Assembly (NCBI RefSeq): GCF_937873615.1 | Contig: NZ_CALMYP010000065.1 | Span: forward strand, 1 to 64,000 | Reading direction: 5' to 3' | DNA from: an uncultured Paracoccus sp. | GTDB taxonomy: Bacteria; Pseudomonadota; Alphaproteobacteria; Rhodobacterales; Rhodobacteraceae | DNA: 64,000 bases | Shown: piece by piece, positions 34,822 through 45,884 of the stretch | Layout: the number at the start of each line of letters is the position of its first letter | Position numbering within the stretch: the first letter of the stretch is position 1 | Program-made: the position numbers and the translations under genes | The notes under the pieces: model-generated | Told to the model about the DNA's origin: nothing | Seen by the model: the letters and a program-made list of their open reading frames with translations, nothing else | Database searches by the model: none

Positions 34822-36987
34822 TTAATCGGCGCTATGGGTCAAGGCCGGGACATCCCCGGCCCCGGCCCGGCCACGGCCCGAAAGTGACGGATTTTCCATG
34901 AAGAAACGATGACAGCTGAACAGATCCTCGCGCCCTGCGGGCAGATGCCGCAGATAGCGGCCATCGGGACGCAGGATCCAGCTTTGCGCCTCGTCGGCCA
35001 TATTGGCGGCCATGATCTGGCTGACGATCTGCGCCTTGACGGTATCGTTCAGGCATTCGACCAGGGTTTCCACGCGCCGGTTCAGGTTGCGCCCCATCCA
35101 GTCGGCCGAGCTGATGAAGACCCGGGCCTTGCGCGACGGCAGCCCGAAACCCGCGCCGAAACAGACAATGCGCGAATGTTCGAGGAAGCGCCCGACGATG
35201 GATTTCACCCGGATATTGTCCGACAGCCCCGCAATCCCCGGACGCAGCCCGCAGATGCCGCGGATCACCAGATCGATCTTCACCCCGGCCTGGCTGGCGG
35301 CGTAAAGCGCGTCGATCACATCGGGTTCGATCAGAGAGTTCAGCTTGGCCCAGATCGTTGCCGGGCGGCCGGCGCGGGCATAATCGGCCTCGCGCCCGAT
35401 CATCTGGATCAGCCGCTCCTTCAAGCCGATGGGCGAGATCGAGAGGTTCTCCAGCCGCTCGGGCTGGACATAGCCGGACAGGAAATTGAACACCTTGGTG
35501 GCATCGCGCCCAAGCGCCGCATCGCAGGTGAACAGCGACAGGTCGGTATAGATCCGCGCCGTGATCGGGTGGTAATTGCCGGTGCCGTAATGGGTATAGG
35601 TGACAAGCGCCTCGCCCTCGCGCCGGACCACCGTGCTGATCTTGGCATGGGTCTTGTAGTTCACGAAACCATAGACGACATGGGCGCCCGCGCGTTCCAG
35701 CCGCCGCGACTGGCGGATATTCGCGGCCTCGTCGAAACGCGCCTTCAGTTCGACCAGGGCGGTCACCGACTTGCCCGATTCCGCCGCCTCGCACAGCGCA
35801 TCGACGATCGGGCTGTCGCGACTGGTGCGATAGAGCGTCTGCTTGATCGCCAGCACATTCGGATCGCGCGCCGCCTGCTGCAGGAAGCGGATGACCATGT
35901 CGAAGGTCTCGTAAGGATGGTGCAGCAGCATGTCCTTCTGGCGGATCGCCTCGAACATATTGCCGTCATGATCCTGCACACGCTCGGGCACGCGCGGGGT
36001 GAAGGCCGGCCATTGCAGGTCGCGGCGGTCGTCCAGCACCAGTTCCTTCAGGTCGGCGACACCGAGCAGGCCCGAAACCTCGACCACCTCGTCGGGGGTG
36101 ACGTGAAGCTCGTCCATGATGATCCGGCGCAGCGCATCGGGCGCGCCCTCGGTGATCTTCAGCCGGATGACAGAGCCGCGCCGGCGGCGTTTCAGCGCGG
36201 TTTCGAATTCGCGGACCAGATCCTCGGCCTCCTCCTCGACCTCCAGATCGCTGTCGCGCAGGACCCGGAACGTGCAGGAGCCGGTATCGCGATAGCCGGG
36301 GAACAGGCTGGCGAGATTCATCAGCAGCAGGTCTTCCAGCCGCAGGAAGCGCGAGGTGCCCGGCAGGCGGACAAAGCGCGGCAATTGCGCCGGCACCGGC
36401 AGCAGCGCCTGCATCCGCCGCCCGTCGGATTCGCGGGCCAGTTCGAGGGCCAGCGAAAAGCCGGCATTGGGGATGAAGGGAAACGGATGCGCCGGGTCGA
36501 TGGCCAAAGGCGACAGCACCGGAAACACCTGATCGAGGAAGTAATTGCCAAGATATTCCGCCTCGGACCGGGTCACACGGTCGCGCGACAGGATCACGAT
36601 CCCCTCGGCCTCAAGGTCCCCGCGCAACCTGTTCCAGACCGCCTGCTGGGCCCCCATCAAGCGGCGCGCATCGGCATTGATCAGCTGCAATTGCTCGGTC
36701 GGGGTGCGCCCGTCATGCGAGGGCAGCGCATTGCCCTCGCGCACCAGCTCGCGCAGGCCGGCGACCCGAACGGTATAGAATTCGTCCAGATTGGTGGCCG
36801 AGATGGCCAGAAAGCGCAGCCGTTCCAGCAGCGGCACGCGGTCGTTGCGGGCCTCGTCCAGCACCCGCCAGTTGAAGCTGAGCCAGCTGAGCTCGCGGTT
36901 GAAGAAACGATCCGGCCCGGTGGGGGTGCCGCCGGGCAGGCTGACGGCGGCGGGAATGGGCTGGTCGAGGAAATTGGACTGGGTCAT
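34822..36987 (-). CDS. ppk1: Polyphosphate kinase 1
   Basis: Ppk1 reversibly polymerises the gamma-phosphate of ATP into polyphosphate. The 721-residue protein has the usual four domains: N-terminal [19 protein letters not shown], the head domain, and two phospholipase-D-like C-terminal domains. HHPYE is at 356-360, and H447 in [16 protein letters not shown] is the residue expected to carry the phosphoryl intermediate. The gene follows hda by 78 bases and precedes ppx. The length is normal and nothing appears missing. Confidence 0.95.
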   Translation of the reverse strand: MTQSNFLDQPIPAAVSLPGGTPTGPDRFFNRELSWLSFNWRVLDEARNDRVPLLERLRFLAISATNLDEFYTVRVAGLRELVREGNALPSHDGRTPTEQLQLINADARRLMGAQQAVWNRLRGDLEAEGIVILSRDRVTRSEAEYLGNYFLDQVFPVLSPLAIDPAHPFPFIPNAGFSLALELARESDGRRMQALLPVPAQLPRFVRLPGTSRFLRLEDLLLMNLASLFPGYRDTGSCTFRVLRDSDLEVEEEAEDLVREFETALKRRRRGSVIRLKITEGAPDALRRIIMDELHVTPDEVVEVSGLLGVADLKELVLDDRRDLQWPAFTPRVPERVQDHDGNMFEAIRQKDMLLHHPYETFDMVIRFLQQAARDPNVLAIKQTLYRTSRDSPIVDALCEAAESGKSVTALVELKARFDEAANIRQSRRLERAGAHVVYGFVNYKTHAKISTVVRREGEALVTYTHYGTGNYHPITARIYTDLSLFTCDAALGRDATKVFNFLSGYVQPERLENLSISPIGLKERLIQMIGREADYARAGRPATIWAKLNSLIEPDVIDALYAASQAGVKIDLVIRGICGLRPGIAGLSDNIRVKSIVGRFLEHSRIVCFGAGFGLPSRKARVFISSADWMGRNLNRRVETLVECLNDTVKAQIVSQIMAANMADEAQSWILRPDGRYLRHLPAGREDLFSCHRFFMENPSLSGRGRAGAGDVPALTHSAD

Positions 36988-37065
36988 GCTGGCCTGCTGA
37001 AATTCGACATCGGTCGAGAGAACTGCTTATGCGCCCTTCCGATTTTTCATTCAATCGCCGCGACT

Positions 37066-37782
37066 TCAAGCGTCCCGTGACGGTTCCGGCCGGGGCGGAT
37101 CGGTCTGTGCCACCCTTTCCAGCAGCGCCGCCGCCAGCGGGCGGGTCAACGGGCGGCGTTCGGCCATGGTCTCGGCATCCAGCGCCGCCACCAGCCGCCG
37201 CGCCAGACCAAGATCGCGATCCATGCGCGGCACCAGCCAGTCGATCAGCCCCGAAGGCGCGACCATCTGCCGGTCGGCCAGCAGCTTGACCAGAACGGCA
37301 GCGAGCAGGCTTTCATCCGGCGGCTCGATCCGGGTCACGGCCATGGCGCCCATACGGCTGAGCAGATCGGGCAGCGTCAGCCCCCACTGCCCCGGCGCCG
37401 TCCGCGCTGTCAGCAGCAGCAGGCAATCGCGCTCGGCGCTCAGGTTCCACAGGTGAAACAGCGCCTGCTGCGCGCCGGGATTGCCGGCCATCCGGTCGGC
37501 ATCCTCGATCAGCAGGGCACCGCCCTCGCGGGCCAGAAGATCGACGCTGTCGACGCGCAGGCCGCGCGCCGGGACCTGCGCCGCCCCCGTCTCGGCGGCC
37601 CAGATCGCCGCCAGATGGGTCTTGCCCGACCCGTCCGGCCCGATCAGCAGCATCCGCCCCTGCGGCCAGCCAGCCGGATCGTCCAGCACCGCCATGGCCA
37701 GCGCATTGGCCGGGGCGACAAGAAAATCGTCGCGCCCGAGCGCGGGCGCAAGCGCCAGATCGAGGGTCAGTTGCCGGGCCAC
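37066..37782 (-). CDS. hdaA: DnaA-homologous regulator Hda (HdaA)
   Basis: Hda stimulates hydrolysis of DnaA-bound ATP when tethered to the sliding clamp and so prevents re-initiation of replication. The 238-residue protein starts with the clamp-binding motif QLTLDLAL at 4-11. The AAA+ core shows Walker A GPDGSGKT at 48-55 and a Walker B LIEDAD at 91-96. It lacks the DNA-binding domain IV of DnaA, as expected. It lies three bases downstream of the AI-2E/PerM-family gene. Confidence 0.92.
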   Translation of the reverse strand: MARQLTLDLALAPALGRDDFLVAPANALAMAVLDDPAGWPQGRMLLIGPDGSGKTHLAAIWAAETGAAQVPARGLRVDSVDLLAREGGALLIEDADRMAGNPGAQQALFHLWNLSAERDCLLLLTARTAPGQWGLTLPDLLSRMGAMAVTRIEPPDESLLAAVLVKLLADRQMVAPSGLIDWLVPRMDRDLGLARRLVAALDAETMAERRPLTRPLAAALLERVAQTDPPRPEPSRDA

Positions 37783-37785
37783 GGA

Positions 37786-38943
37786 TCAGCTTGTCTCGGC
37801 CGGCCCGGCGACAGCTTCGGTATCGCGGCGAGAGGTCAGCGTGCCTTCGGGCGCGATCTCGACCAGCACCGGCTCTGGCAGGGGCGGCGCCGGCTTCTCG
37901 CCGGTGTAAAGCGGGCTTTCGGTATAGCGCTCGGCCGCATAGCGGACCAGCACGCCCAGGGATGCCGCCAGCGGCACGGCGATGATCATGCCGACGAAAC
38001 CGAAGAGCGCGCCGAAGACCGACAGCGCCAGCAGCAGCCAGACCGGATGCAGCCCGACATGGTTGCCGACGATCTTGGGTTGCAGGTAATTGCCCTCGAC
38101 CACCTGACCGATGACGAAGATCGCGGCCACGGCGGCGATCCAGATCGGATCGCCCCAGAAGGTGAAGATGGCGACGCCGATGGCGGTCGCGCCGCCGATC
38201 AGCGTGCCGACATAGGGGATGATGCCCAGCACCGCAGCCCCCATGCCGATGGCCACCGCATAGGGCAGCCCGACCAGCATCAGCGCCATCGAATAGAAGG
38301 TGCCCTGGATCAGCATCACCGTGCCCTGCCCGCGGATGAAGCCCGACAGCGTGTCGTCGATCTGCGCGGCCAGACGGCGGATGGTGGGCGCATGATGACG
38401 CGGCAGCAGCGCGTCGATGCGGGCCACCAGATTGTCCCAGTCGAGCAGCAGGTAGAAGGCCACCACCGGCACGATCACGAACAGCGCGATGACGCTGACC
38501 ACGCCCGAGATCGAACTGAGCACCGAGGTCAGCACCCCGCCGCCCTTCTCTCCGATCAGCGAGGCGACATTCTGAAGGCTGGAATCGAGCGGGCCGCCCT
38601 CGGCCAGTATATTCGGGAAGCGCGTCATCAGGAATTGCTGCAACCGCGCCAGCATATCGGGCACCGCATCGACCAGTTGCACCGCCTGCCGGATCACGAT
38701 GGGCGCGAGAAACAGCAGGAAGGCCACGAAGACCAGCACCGCGCCAAGGGTGATCGTCACCACCGCAAGGCTCCGGCTAAGACCCGCGCGTTCCAGCCGG
38801 TCGGCCAGCGGGTCCAGCAGATAGGCCACGCCCGCGCCGATTATGAAGGGCAGAATCGCCTGCCCCAACAGCCAGAGCGCCAGCAACAGCGCCATGCCGG
38901 CCGTGCCCCACCAGATCACCTGTGCCTTTGCCGACATCGCCAA
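37786..38943 (-). CDS. AI-2E family transporter (PerM-like membrane protein)
   Basis: This is a polytopic inner-membrane protein of 385 residues, with hydrophobic pairs near the N-terminus (VIWWGTAGMALLLALWLLG) and several C-terminal spans including GMGAAVLGIIPYVGTLIGG. The family contains E. coli PerM and TqsA. The AI-2 export role holds only for some members, and others are Na+/H+ antiporters. The order perM-hda-ppk-ppx is found in many alphaproteobacteria. No link to quorum sensing can be read here. Confidence 0.88.
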   Translation of the reverse strand: MAMSAKAQVIWWGTAGMALLLALWLLGQAILPFIIGAGVAYLLDPLADRLERAGLSRSLAVVTITLGAVLVFVAFLLFLAPIVIRQAVQLVDAVPDMLARLQQFLMTRFPNILAEGGPLDSSLQNVASLIGEKGGGVLTSVLSSISGVVSVIALFVIVPVVAFYLLLDWDNLVARIDALLPRHHAPTIRRLAAQIDDTLSGFIRGQGTVMLIQGTFYSMALMLVGLPYAVAIGMGAAVLGIIPYVGTLIGGATAIGVAIFTFWGDPIWIAAVAAIFVIGQVVEGNYLQPKIVGNHVGLHPVWLLLALSVFGALFGFVGMIIAVPLAASLGVLVRYAAERYTESPLYTGEKPAPPLPEPVLVEIAPEGTLTSRRDTEAVAGPAETS

Positions 38944-38984
38944 TCACCCTTTGCCCCGCCGCATTCGCGTCCTATATCGGGGCC

Positions 38985-39407
38985 ATGGTCGATTACGTCA
39001 ATCTCATGAAACTCTGCGTCGGCGCCGAATCCCCGGAAGATCTGGAGGCGTGGCAGAAGCAGCGCTATGGCGGCGGCCCCAGCCAGCACGTCACCCGGAT
39101 GTGGCCCAAGCGCGAGGCCGAGCTGCTGGCCGGCGGCTCGATCTACTGGGTGTTCAAGGGCACGATGCTGGCACGCCAGAAGCTGATCGCGCTGGAGGAA
39201 CGGCTGGGCGATGACGGCATCCGCCGCTGCGCGCTGATCCTCGACCCCGAACTGGTCCGCACCGCCGCCGTGCCCCGGCGCCCCTTCCAGGGCTGGCGCT
39301 ATCTGAACCGCGACGACGCGCCCCCGGACCTGTCGCGCGCCCGCAGCCATGACGACAGCCTGCCCCCGGCACTGGCGGCGCAGCTGGCCGAAATGGGCCT
39401 GCGCTGA
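38985..39407 (+). CDS. DUF1489 family protein
   Basis: This 140-residue soluble protein belongs to DUF1489, a family nearly confined to alphaproteobacteria. Conserved features are MVDYVNLMKLCVGAESPEDL at the start, then VTRMWPKREAELLAGGSIYW, and RRPFQGWRYL. The motif TRMWPKR gave rise to suggestions of a relation to nucleotide or lysophospholipase families, but no function is established. It is transcribed divergently from the PerM-like gene with 41 bases between starts. Confidence 0.88.
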   Translation: MVDYVNLMKLCVGAESPEDLEAWQKQRYGGGPSQHVTRMWPKREAELLAGGSIYWVFKGTMLARQKLIALEERLGDDGIRRCALILDPELVRTAAVPRRPFQGWRYLNRDDAPPDLSRARSHDDSLPPALAAQLAEMGLR

Positions 39408-39433
39408 AGCCGGGACACCGGGCCCCGCTGATT

Positions 39434-39838
39434 TCAGGCCTGATTGACCTCTGCCCCCGCATTGACCGGCGCAGGCGTGAATTTCGTACCTGTTCTGGAG
39501 CAGTCTGACGACAGCCTGCCGCCCCAGTCATTGGCCAACCTGCCGGCGGCGATGTCCGGGATATACAGCAGATGGTCATCCGTCAGGTTGTATGAGAAAT
39601 AATCCTCCGACCCGAAGCGGCCACATGCGAAAAGCTCCTCCCGGCCATTGCGGATTTTTCTCATGCCATAGAGCTCGTGCAGAGGAAGGCCGGCAAATTG
39701 TGAAACGCCGGCGACCTTGCTCTTCGTTCTGGCGATCTGGTCAGGGGAAAGCGACACGATCTCCTGACGGGTGATGCCGTTTCCACATCCGCCCAGCAAA
39801 GCAAGCGCAACCACGGCGGCGACATGAAGTCTTTTCAT
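39434..39838 (-). CDS. Predicted lipoprotein, function unknown
   Basis: This 134-residue protein has a lipoprotein signal sequence (MKRLHVAAVVALALLGGC, lipobox LGGC, lipidated Cys 18). The mature part has two further cysteines (ELFACGRF and SSDCSRTG) that could form a disulfide, and is otherwise unlike any family I recognise. The start at 39838 is preceded by a weak GAGG. A second lipoprotein gene lies 29 bases upstream on the same strand, so the two form a pair. Confidence 0.7.
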   Translation of the reverse strand: MKRLHVAAVVALALLGGCGNGITRQEIVSLSPDQIARTKSKVAGVSQFAGLPLHELYGMRKIRNGREELFACGRFGSEDYFSYNLTDDHLLYIPDIAAGRLANDWGGRLSSDCSRTGTKFTPAPVNAGAEVNQA

Positions 39839-39867
39839 CCGGGTACCTCGATAGAGATCGTGACGGC

Positions 39868-40272
39868 TTACATGCAGGTCGGGCCCAGGCCCTCTGCAAC
39901 GACGGCTTCCCATTCGGGGCCGAGAATTCTTCTCGCGGAAAGCGCGTGCGCAGGCGCGGGCTGATCGCTGCCGAGCATTTGAACGGTGCCGATGCGCTTC
40001 GTTTCCGTCTGGTAAGAGATATAGCCGCCCATCGGAACGACGTTGGATCTGGAAACAGATTCGCTATCCAGATAGACAAACCGGTCGCCGCCGCGCTTTA
40101 TCACTTCGATCGCTGACGCCCGATCCATATATTCCTTATCGCTCATGCCACATGCCGGCGCCGATTTGGCTTCAACGTAGAATGATGTTGTTGTTCTGTC
40201 TTCGATCCTGGCAGAGGTGCAGGCGGCAATGGCCAGCGCTGCCAACAAGCCCGAATACATGGAATATCGCAT
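39868..40272 (-). CDS. Predicted lipoprotein, function unknown
   Basis: This 134-residue protein has signal sequence MRYSMYSGLLAALAIAAC (lipobox AIAAC). The mature part contains two more cysteines (PACGMS near residue 41, and the C-terminal GPTCM), suggesting a disulfide closing the domain. No recognised family. It is the first gene of a two-lipoprotein unit with the gene ending at 39434. Both are 134 residues with different sequences, so they are not obvious duplicates. Codon use is slightly AT-richer than the neighbouring core genes. Confidence 0.7.
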   Translation of the reverse strand: MRYSMYSGLLAALAIAACTSARIEDRTTTSFYVEAKSAPACGMSDKEYMDRASAIEVIKRGGDRFVYLDSESVSRSNVVPMGGYISYQTETKRIGTVQMLGSDQPAPAHALSARRILGPEWEAVVAEGLGPTCM

Positions 40273-40498
40273 GATATGTCCTATAACTAAATGATATTGT
40301 CTTGATTGGTCTCATAAGCGCGCTTCCATGTCGAGACACTGGCGGCGCGACCACCGGGACCTGCCCCGGCAAAGCCGATCACCCGCGATCTGGAAGAGAT
40401 CGGCGAGGGCGCCTGACCAAAGCCGGATTCGGAAGAATGATGGCGGTCGTCACGCGGATTTCGTTCCGCCTTGGAATATTCCCAGCTATGATGACGCC

Positions 40499-40675
40499 AT
40501 GAGCCAGATCACCAATCTCAACCGCTTCCGCAAGCAGAAGGCCCGCGAGGACGCCCGGCGCGAGGCGGATGCGAATGCCACGAAGTTCGGTCGGACCAAG
40601 GCGCAAAAGGCGACCGAAAAGGCCGAAGCTGATCGCGCGACAAAACATCTCGACGGGGTCAAGCGTGACGATTGA
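40499..40675 (+). CDS. DUF4169 family small protein
   Basis: This basic 58-residue protein starts MSQITNLNRFRKQKAREDAR and continues ANATKFGRTKAQKATEKAE, characteristic of DUF4169 in Rhodobacterales. It is probably largely alpha-helical. Function unknown. The start at 40499 is the only one giving the family N-terminus. The ribbon-helix-helix gene overlaps its 3' end by 11 bases, indicating a joint operon with it and perhaps with purB. Confidence 0.85.
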   Translation: MSQITNLNRFRKQKAREDARREADANATKFGRTKAQKATEKAEADRATKHLDGVKRDD

Positions 40676-40904
40676 CCTGCCGCCGATGGACGCGCCTGCC
40701 AAACGCTCGGTCTCCATAGACGGGCACCGCACCTCGGTCAGCCTGGAGGGTGCGTTCTGGCGCGCGCTCGACCGCATCGCCCGGACGCGCGACACCACCC
40801 GTGCGGCGCTGATCGCCGAAATCGACCATGCGCGACCGCCGGATGTGGGCCTGGGCACCGCGTGTCGCCTGTTCGTGCTGGCAGAATCCACGAGGGAAGG
40901 CTAA
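40665..40904 (+). CDS. Ribbon-helix-helix domain protein
   Basis: This 79-residue protein (GTG start at 40665, VTIDLPPMDAPAKRSVSIDG) has a ribbon-helix-helix fold: the strand KRSVSIDGHRTSVSLE is followed by two helices (AFWRALDRIARTRDT and AALIAEIDHARP). Such proteins bind DNA as dimers or act in toxin-antitoxin control, but no toxin gene is adjacent. An ATG at 40686 is an alternative start. It overlaps the DUF4169 gene and ends 28 bases before purB. Confidence 0.8.
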   Translation: MTIDLPPMDAPAKRSVSIDGHRTSVSLEGAFWRALDRIARTRDTTRAALIAEIDHARPPDVGLGTACRLFVLAESTREG

Positions 40905-40932
40905 GTCACCCCTGACAATTCAGGAGGCCCCG

Positions 40933-42243
40933 ATGATCCCGCGTTACGCCCGCCCCGAAATGACCGCCATCTGGTCGCCCGAAACCAAGTTCCGCATCTG
41001 GTACGAGATCGAGGCCCATGCCTGCGACGCCCAGGCCGAACTGGGCGTCATTCCGAAGGAAAATGCCGCGGCCGTGTGGAAAGCCAGGGATGTGGAGTTC
41101 GACGTGGCCCGCATCGACGAGATCGAGGCCGTCACCAAGCATGACGTGATCGCCTTCCTGACCCATCTGGCCGAGCATATCGGCGGCGACGAAGCCCGCT
41201 TCGTCCATCAGGGGATGACATCCTCGGACGTGCTCGACACCACGCTGAACGTCCAGCTTGTCCGCGCCGCCGATATCCTGCTGGCCGATATGGACAAGCT
41301 TCTGGCCGCGCTGAAACGCCGCGCGCTTGAACACAAGGATACCGTCCGCATCGGCCGCAGCCACGGCATCCATGCCGAGCCGACCACGATGGGCCTGACC
41401 TTCGCCCGCTTCTATGCCGAGATGGACCGCAACAGACGCCGCCTCGGAGCCGCACGCGAGGAAGTGGCGACCGGCGCGATTTCCGGCGCGGTCGGGACCT
41501 TCGCCAATATCGACCCCCATGTCGAAGACTATGTCTGCGAAAAACTGGGCCTGCGCCCCGAGCCGATCAGCACGCAGGTGATCCCGCGAGACCGCCATGC
41601 GATGTTCTTCGCCACGCTCGGCGTCGTCGCATCGAGCATCGAGAATATCGCCATCGAGATCCGCCACATGCAGCGCACCGAGGTGCTGGAGGCCGAGGAA
41701 TTCTTCTCTCCCGGCCAGAAGGGGTCCTCGGCGATGCCGCACAAGCGCAACCCGGTCCTGACCGAGAACCTGACCGGGCTGGCGCGGCTGGTGCGCATGA
41801 CGGTGATCCCGGCGATGGAAAACGTGGCACTCTGGCATGAGCGTGACATCAGCCATTCCTCGGTCGAACGCGGCATCGCGCCGGATGCGACGATCACGCT
41901 CGATTTCGCGCTGAACCGGCTCGCGGGCGTCGTCGACAAGCTGGTCATCTACCCGGAAAACATGCTCAAGAATATGAACAAGTTTAAGGGTCTGGTGATG
42001 TCGCAGCGGGTGCTTCTGGCGCTGACCCAGGCCGGAGTCTCGCGCGAGGATGCCTATCGGCTGGTCCAGCGTAATGCCATGAAAGTCTGGGAAGAAAACA
42101 AGGATTTCAAGACCGAGCTTCTGGCCGATGCGGAGGTGACGGCAGCACTGTCGCCTGCCGAGATCGAGGAAAAATTCGACCTCGGCTATCACACCAAGCA
42201 TGTCGACACGATCTTCAAGCGGGTGTTCGGCCAGGCGGGTTAA
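40933..42243 (+). CDS. purB: Adenylosuccinate lyase
   Basis: PurB acts twice in purine synthesis, releasing fumarate from SAICAR and from adenylosuccinate. It has 436 residues. The fumarase/aspartase signature GSSAMPHKRNPVLTENLTGL is near residue 262. The catalytic His lies in GRSHGIHAEPTTMGL near 142, and the TSSDVLDT loop near 97. AGGAGG is correctly spaced before the ATG at 40933. The gene follows the DUF4169 and ribbon-helix-helix genes, an order common in this group. Confidence 0.96.
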   Translation: MIPRYARPEMTAIWSPETKFRIWYEIEAHACDAQAELGVIPKENAAAVWKARDVEFDVARIDEIEAVTKHDVIAFLTHLAEHIGGDEARFVHQGMTSSDVLDTTLNVQLVRAADILLADMDKLLAALKRRALEHKDTVRIGRSHGIHAEPTTMGLTFARFYAEMDRNRRRLGAAREEVATGAISGAVGTFANIDPHVEDYVCEKLGLRPEPISTQVIPRDRHAMFFATLGVVASSIENIAIEIRHMQRTEVLEAEEFFSPGQKGSSAMPHKRNPVLTENLTGLARLVRMTVIPAMENVALWHERDISHSSVERGIAPDATITLDFALNRLAGVVDKLVIYPENMLKNMNKFKGLVMSQRVLLALTQAGVSREDAYRLVQRNAMKVWEENKDFKTELLADAEVTAALSPAEIEEKFDLGYHTKHVDTIFKRVFGQAG

Positions 42244-42399
42244 CCCGACCTTCATCCTGCGCTGCGAGAGTCGCCCATGCGAAACATGCAGGGGGCGACC
42301 TTCAATGCCGGAACCATGTCGACGAAAGAAAACGCGCCAGTTGAGGGCGCAATCCAGGACGACAATTGAAGCGCCCCGTCCAGGCCGCCTGCCCGGGGC

Positions 42400-43887
42400 T
42401 TAATCCCATTCGGACTGGCGCGACTTCTCCAGATTGCCGAAGCGGGTGAAGCGGCCCTCGAAGGCCAGTTCGACCGTGCCGATGGGGCCGTGGCGCTGCT
42501 TGCCCAGGATCACCTCGGCCTTGCCATGGACCGAGCTCATGATCTCCTGCCACTTGGCCATCTTTTCCAGCTCGTGATCCGCCGGCTTCTCGCGCTCGCG
42601 GTAATATTCCTCGCGGAAGACGAACATCACGATATCGGCGTCCTGCTCGATCGAGCCGGATTCGCGCAGGTCCGACAGTTGCGGCCGCTTGTCGTCGCGA
42701 CTTTCGACCTGGCGCGACAGCTGCGACAGCGCGATCACCGGGATGTTCAACTCCTTGGCGATGGCCTTGAGGCCCTGGGTGATCTCGGAGACCTCGTTGA
42801 CGCGGCTGTCCTTGGCACTCGCCGCCTTCAGAAGCTGCAAATAGTCGACGATGATCAGGTCCAGCCCATGGGTCCGTTTCAGCTTGCGTGCCCGCGCGGC
42901 CAGTTGGTTGATCGGCAGGGCCGGGGTGTCGTCGATATAAAGCGGACAGCTTTGCAGGTCGTTCGCGGCCTGCACGAAGCGGCGGAATTCCTCCTCGGAC
43001 ATGTCGCCAGAGCGGATCTGGTGGCTGCCGACCTCCGACGCCTCGGACAGGATCCGCGCCGCCAGCTGTTCGGCCGACATTTCCAGCGAGAAGAAGCCGA
43101 CCACGCCGCCTTCCACCGCGCCGGTTGTGCCGTCGGATTTCTCGCCCTGCCGATAGGCTTTGGCGATGTTGAAGGCGATATTGGTCGCCAGCGAGGTCTT
43201 CCCCATCGAGGGACGCCCGGCCAGAATGATCAGGTCGGAATTGTTCAGCCCGCCCATCTTGCGGTCAAGGTCGATCAGCCCGGTCGGGATCCCCGACAGC
43301 TTGCCGTCGCGCTGAAACGCCGCCGCCGCCGCATCCACGGCACCCGTCACCGCCTTCAGGAAGGACTGGAAGCCGCGCTCGGCCACGCCCTGCTCGCCCA
43401 GCTTATACAGCGTCTGCTCGGCGGCCTTGATCTGTTCTTCGGCATCGTCCTCGACCCGGACCGAAGCCGCGCGCGCCGAGATATCCTGCCCGAGCGTGAT
43501 CAGGTCGCGGCGCAGCGCAAATTCGCGGATCATCTGCGCATAATCCCGCGCCGCATAGGCCGAGATCGCCGCCGCCGCGATCCGCGCCAGATAGGCCGGA
43601 CCACCCAGATCCTTCAACCCGGCATCGCTGTCCAGAAACGCCTTCAACGTCACCGGGCTGGCAAGTGCGTTCTTGCGGATCCGCTCGGAGGCGATTTCAT
43701 ATATGCGCGCATGGACGGGTTCATAGAAATGTTCCGGTTTCAGCAATTGGCTGATCCGGTCGAAGACATCGTTATTGGTCAGAAGCGCGCCCAGAAGCTG
43801 CTGTTCTGCCTCGATCGAGAAGGGAACGCTTTGTTCTTCCGAATCGCCTGGCGTCGGCGCCGGCTGCAACGCCCTAATCTCGTTCAT
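42400..43887 (-). CDS. dnaB: Replicative DNA helicase DnaB
   Basis: DnaB is the hexameric 5'-3' helicase of the replication fork. The 495-residue protein has an N-terminal scaffold domain ([20 protein letters not shown]) and a RecA-like motor with Walker [10 protein letters not shown] at 224-232 and Walker B in [10 protein letters not shown] near 340. The C-terminal arginine-finger region is in [20 protein letters not shown]. Length is standard and no intein is present. The 160-base region upstream has G-rich repeats resembling relaxed DnaA boxes. Confidence 0.96.
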   Translation of the reverse strand: MNEIRALQPAPTPGDSEEQSVPFSIEAEQQLLGALLTNNDVFDRISQLLKPEHFYEPVHARIYEIASERIRKNALASPVTLKAFLDSDAGLKDLGGPAYLARIAAAAISAYAARDYAQMIREFALRRDLITLGQDISARAASVRVEDDAEEQIKAAEQTLYKLGEQGVAERGFQSFLKAVTGAVDAAAAAFQRDGKLSGIPTGLIDLDRKMGGLNNSDLIILAGRPSMGKTSLATNIAFNIAKAYRQGEKSDGTTGAVEGGVVGFFSLEMSAEQLAARILSEASEVGSHQIRSGDMSEEEFRRFVQAANDLQSCPLYIDDTPALPINQLAARARKLKRTHGLDLIIVDYLQLLKAASAKDSRVNEVSEITQGLKAIAKELNIPVIALSQLSRQVESRDDKRPQLSDLRESGSIEQDADIVMFVFREEYYREREKPADHELEKMAKWQEIMSSVHGKAEVILGKQRHGPIGTVELAFEGRFTRFGNLEKSRQSEWD

Positions 43888-43967
43888 GACCCTGTCCGTG
43901 TTCTTCTTATGCGACTGCCTCTATGCCACAATATATGCCGAATCTGAACAAGAGGGCAGGAAAATCT

Positions 43968-44000
43968 GGTGGGCAACTCTGGGGACAGGCTGTGGAAAAC
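43968..44000. promoter_or_regulatory. Clustered DnaA-box-like repeats upstream of dnaB
   Basis: Three similar segments stand in a row on the plus strand: TGGTGGGCAA, TGGGGACA and CTGTGGAAAAC. The last is the closest to the DnaA box complement TGTGGATAA. They lie about 90-110 bases upstream of the dnaB start. They may mark DnaA control of dnaB, but the matches are imperfect. Confidence 0.25.
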
Positions 44001-44049
44001 CCGTCCGACCGGCAGCCGCTGAACCCAACGGGTGCCGGCCACGGCTGGC

Positions 44050-44717
44050 TTAGCGGTTCTTTTCCTGCCAGCCGCGCGGGTCGGTCAGGAAGGCTTCGAC
44101 CTCGGTCAGGGTGGCGGTATCGAAGGCGTTTTGCGCTTTCGCCTCGGCCAGAACGTCCCACCAGGTGCAAAGATGGTGCAGCTTCACGCCATGATCGGCC
44201 AGGCGCTGCGTCGTTTCCGGGAAGATCCCGTAATAGAAGATCACCGCCGTATGCGCGCATTCGGCCCCGGTATCGCGGATCGCATCGACAAAGCTGAGTT
44301 TCGAGCCGCCATCGGTGGTCAGATCCTCGACCAGCAGCACCCGGTCGCTTTCGTCCATGCGACCCTCGATCCGGGCGTTGCGGCCATAACCCTTGGGCTT
44401 CTTGCGCACATAGCTCATCGGCAGGCCCAGACGCTCGGCGACCATGGCGCCGAAGGGAATGCCGGCGGTTTCGCCACCGGCGACATTGGTGAAGGCCTCG
44501 AAGCCCGCGTTGCGCATCGCCGTCGCGGCCAGGAAATCCATCAGCGTGCCGCGCACCCGCGGATAGGAGATGATGCGCCGGCAATCGACATAGGTCGGCC
44601 CCTTGAGGCCCGAGGCATAGGTGAAGGGCTCAGCCGCGTTGAAATCCACCGCCTTGATTTCCAGCAGCGCCCTTGCGGTCAGCCGAGCGATCTCCTCGGC
44701 GGTGGGGAAGGAAAAGC

Positions 44718-44721
<4 letters not shown>
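44050..44721 (-). CDS. pyrE: Orotate phosphoribosyltransferase
   Basis: PyrE joins orotate to PRPP to form OMP, the fifth step of pyrimidine synthesis. The 223-residue protein has the PRPP-binding signature [13 protein letters not shown] at 128-140 and the conserved [10 protein letters not shown] near 40. Its start overlaps the pyrC stop by four bases, so the two pyrimidine enzymes are made from one message. Confidence 0.95.
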
Positions 44722-45761
<1,040 letters not shown>

Positions 45762-45884
45762 GCCCATCGGATTATACTGCCCGGCCGCCCGATGAAAGGC
45801 GGGAAGCAGCATTGCGCATAGGGCAACTTGTCATTTGCTCATCGCAAGTGCAGCATGCGCCCCAGCTAGAAAGGTGAATCACGC

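Noticed and set aside
34909..37080. A 723-codon plus-strand open frame across ppk1
   Set aside because: It mirrors ppk1 in the antisense frame. No domain is visible, while ppk1 has all its motifs.
42244..42399. Terminator between purB and dnaB
   Set aside because: GCCCCG and CGGGGC at 42373-42399 are separated by 15 bases with no U-run. The evidence is too weak to list.
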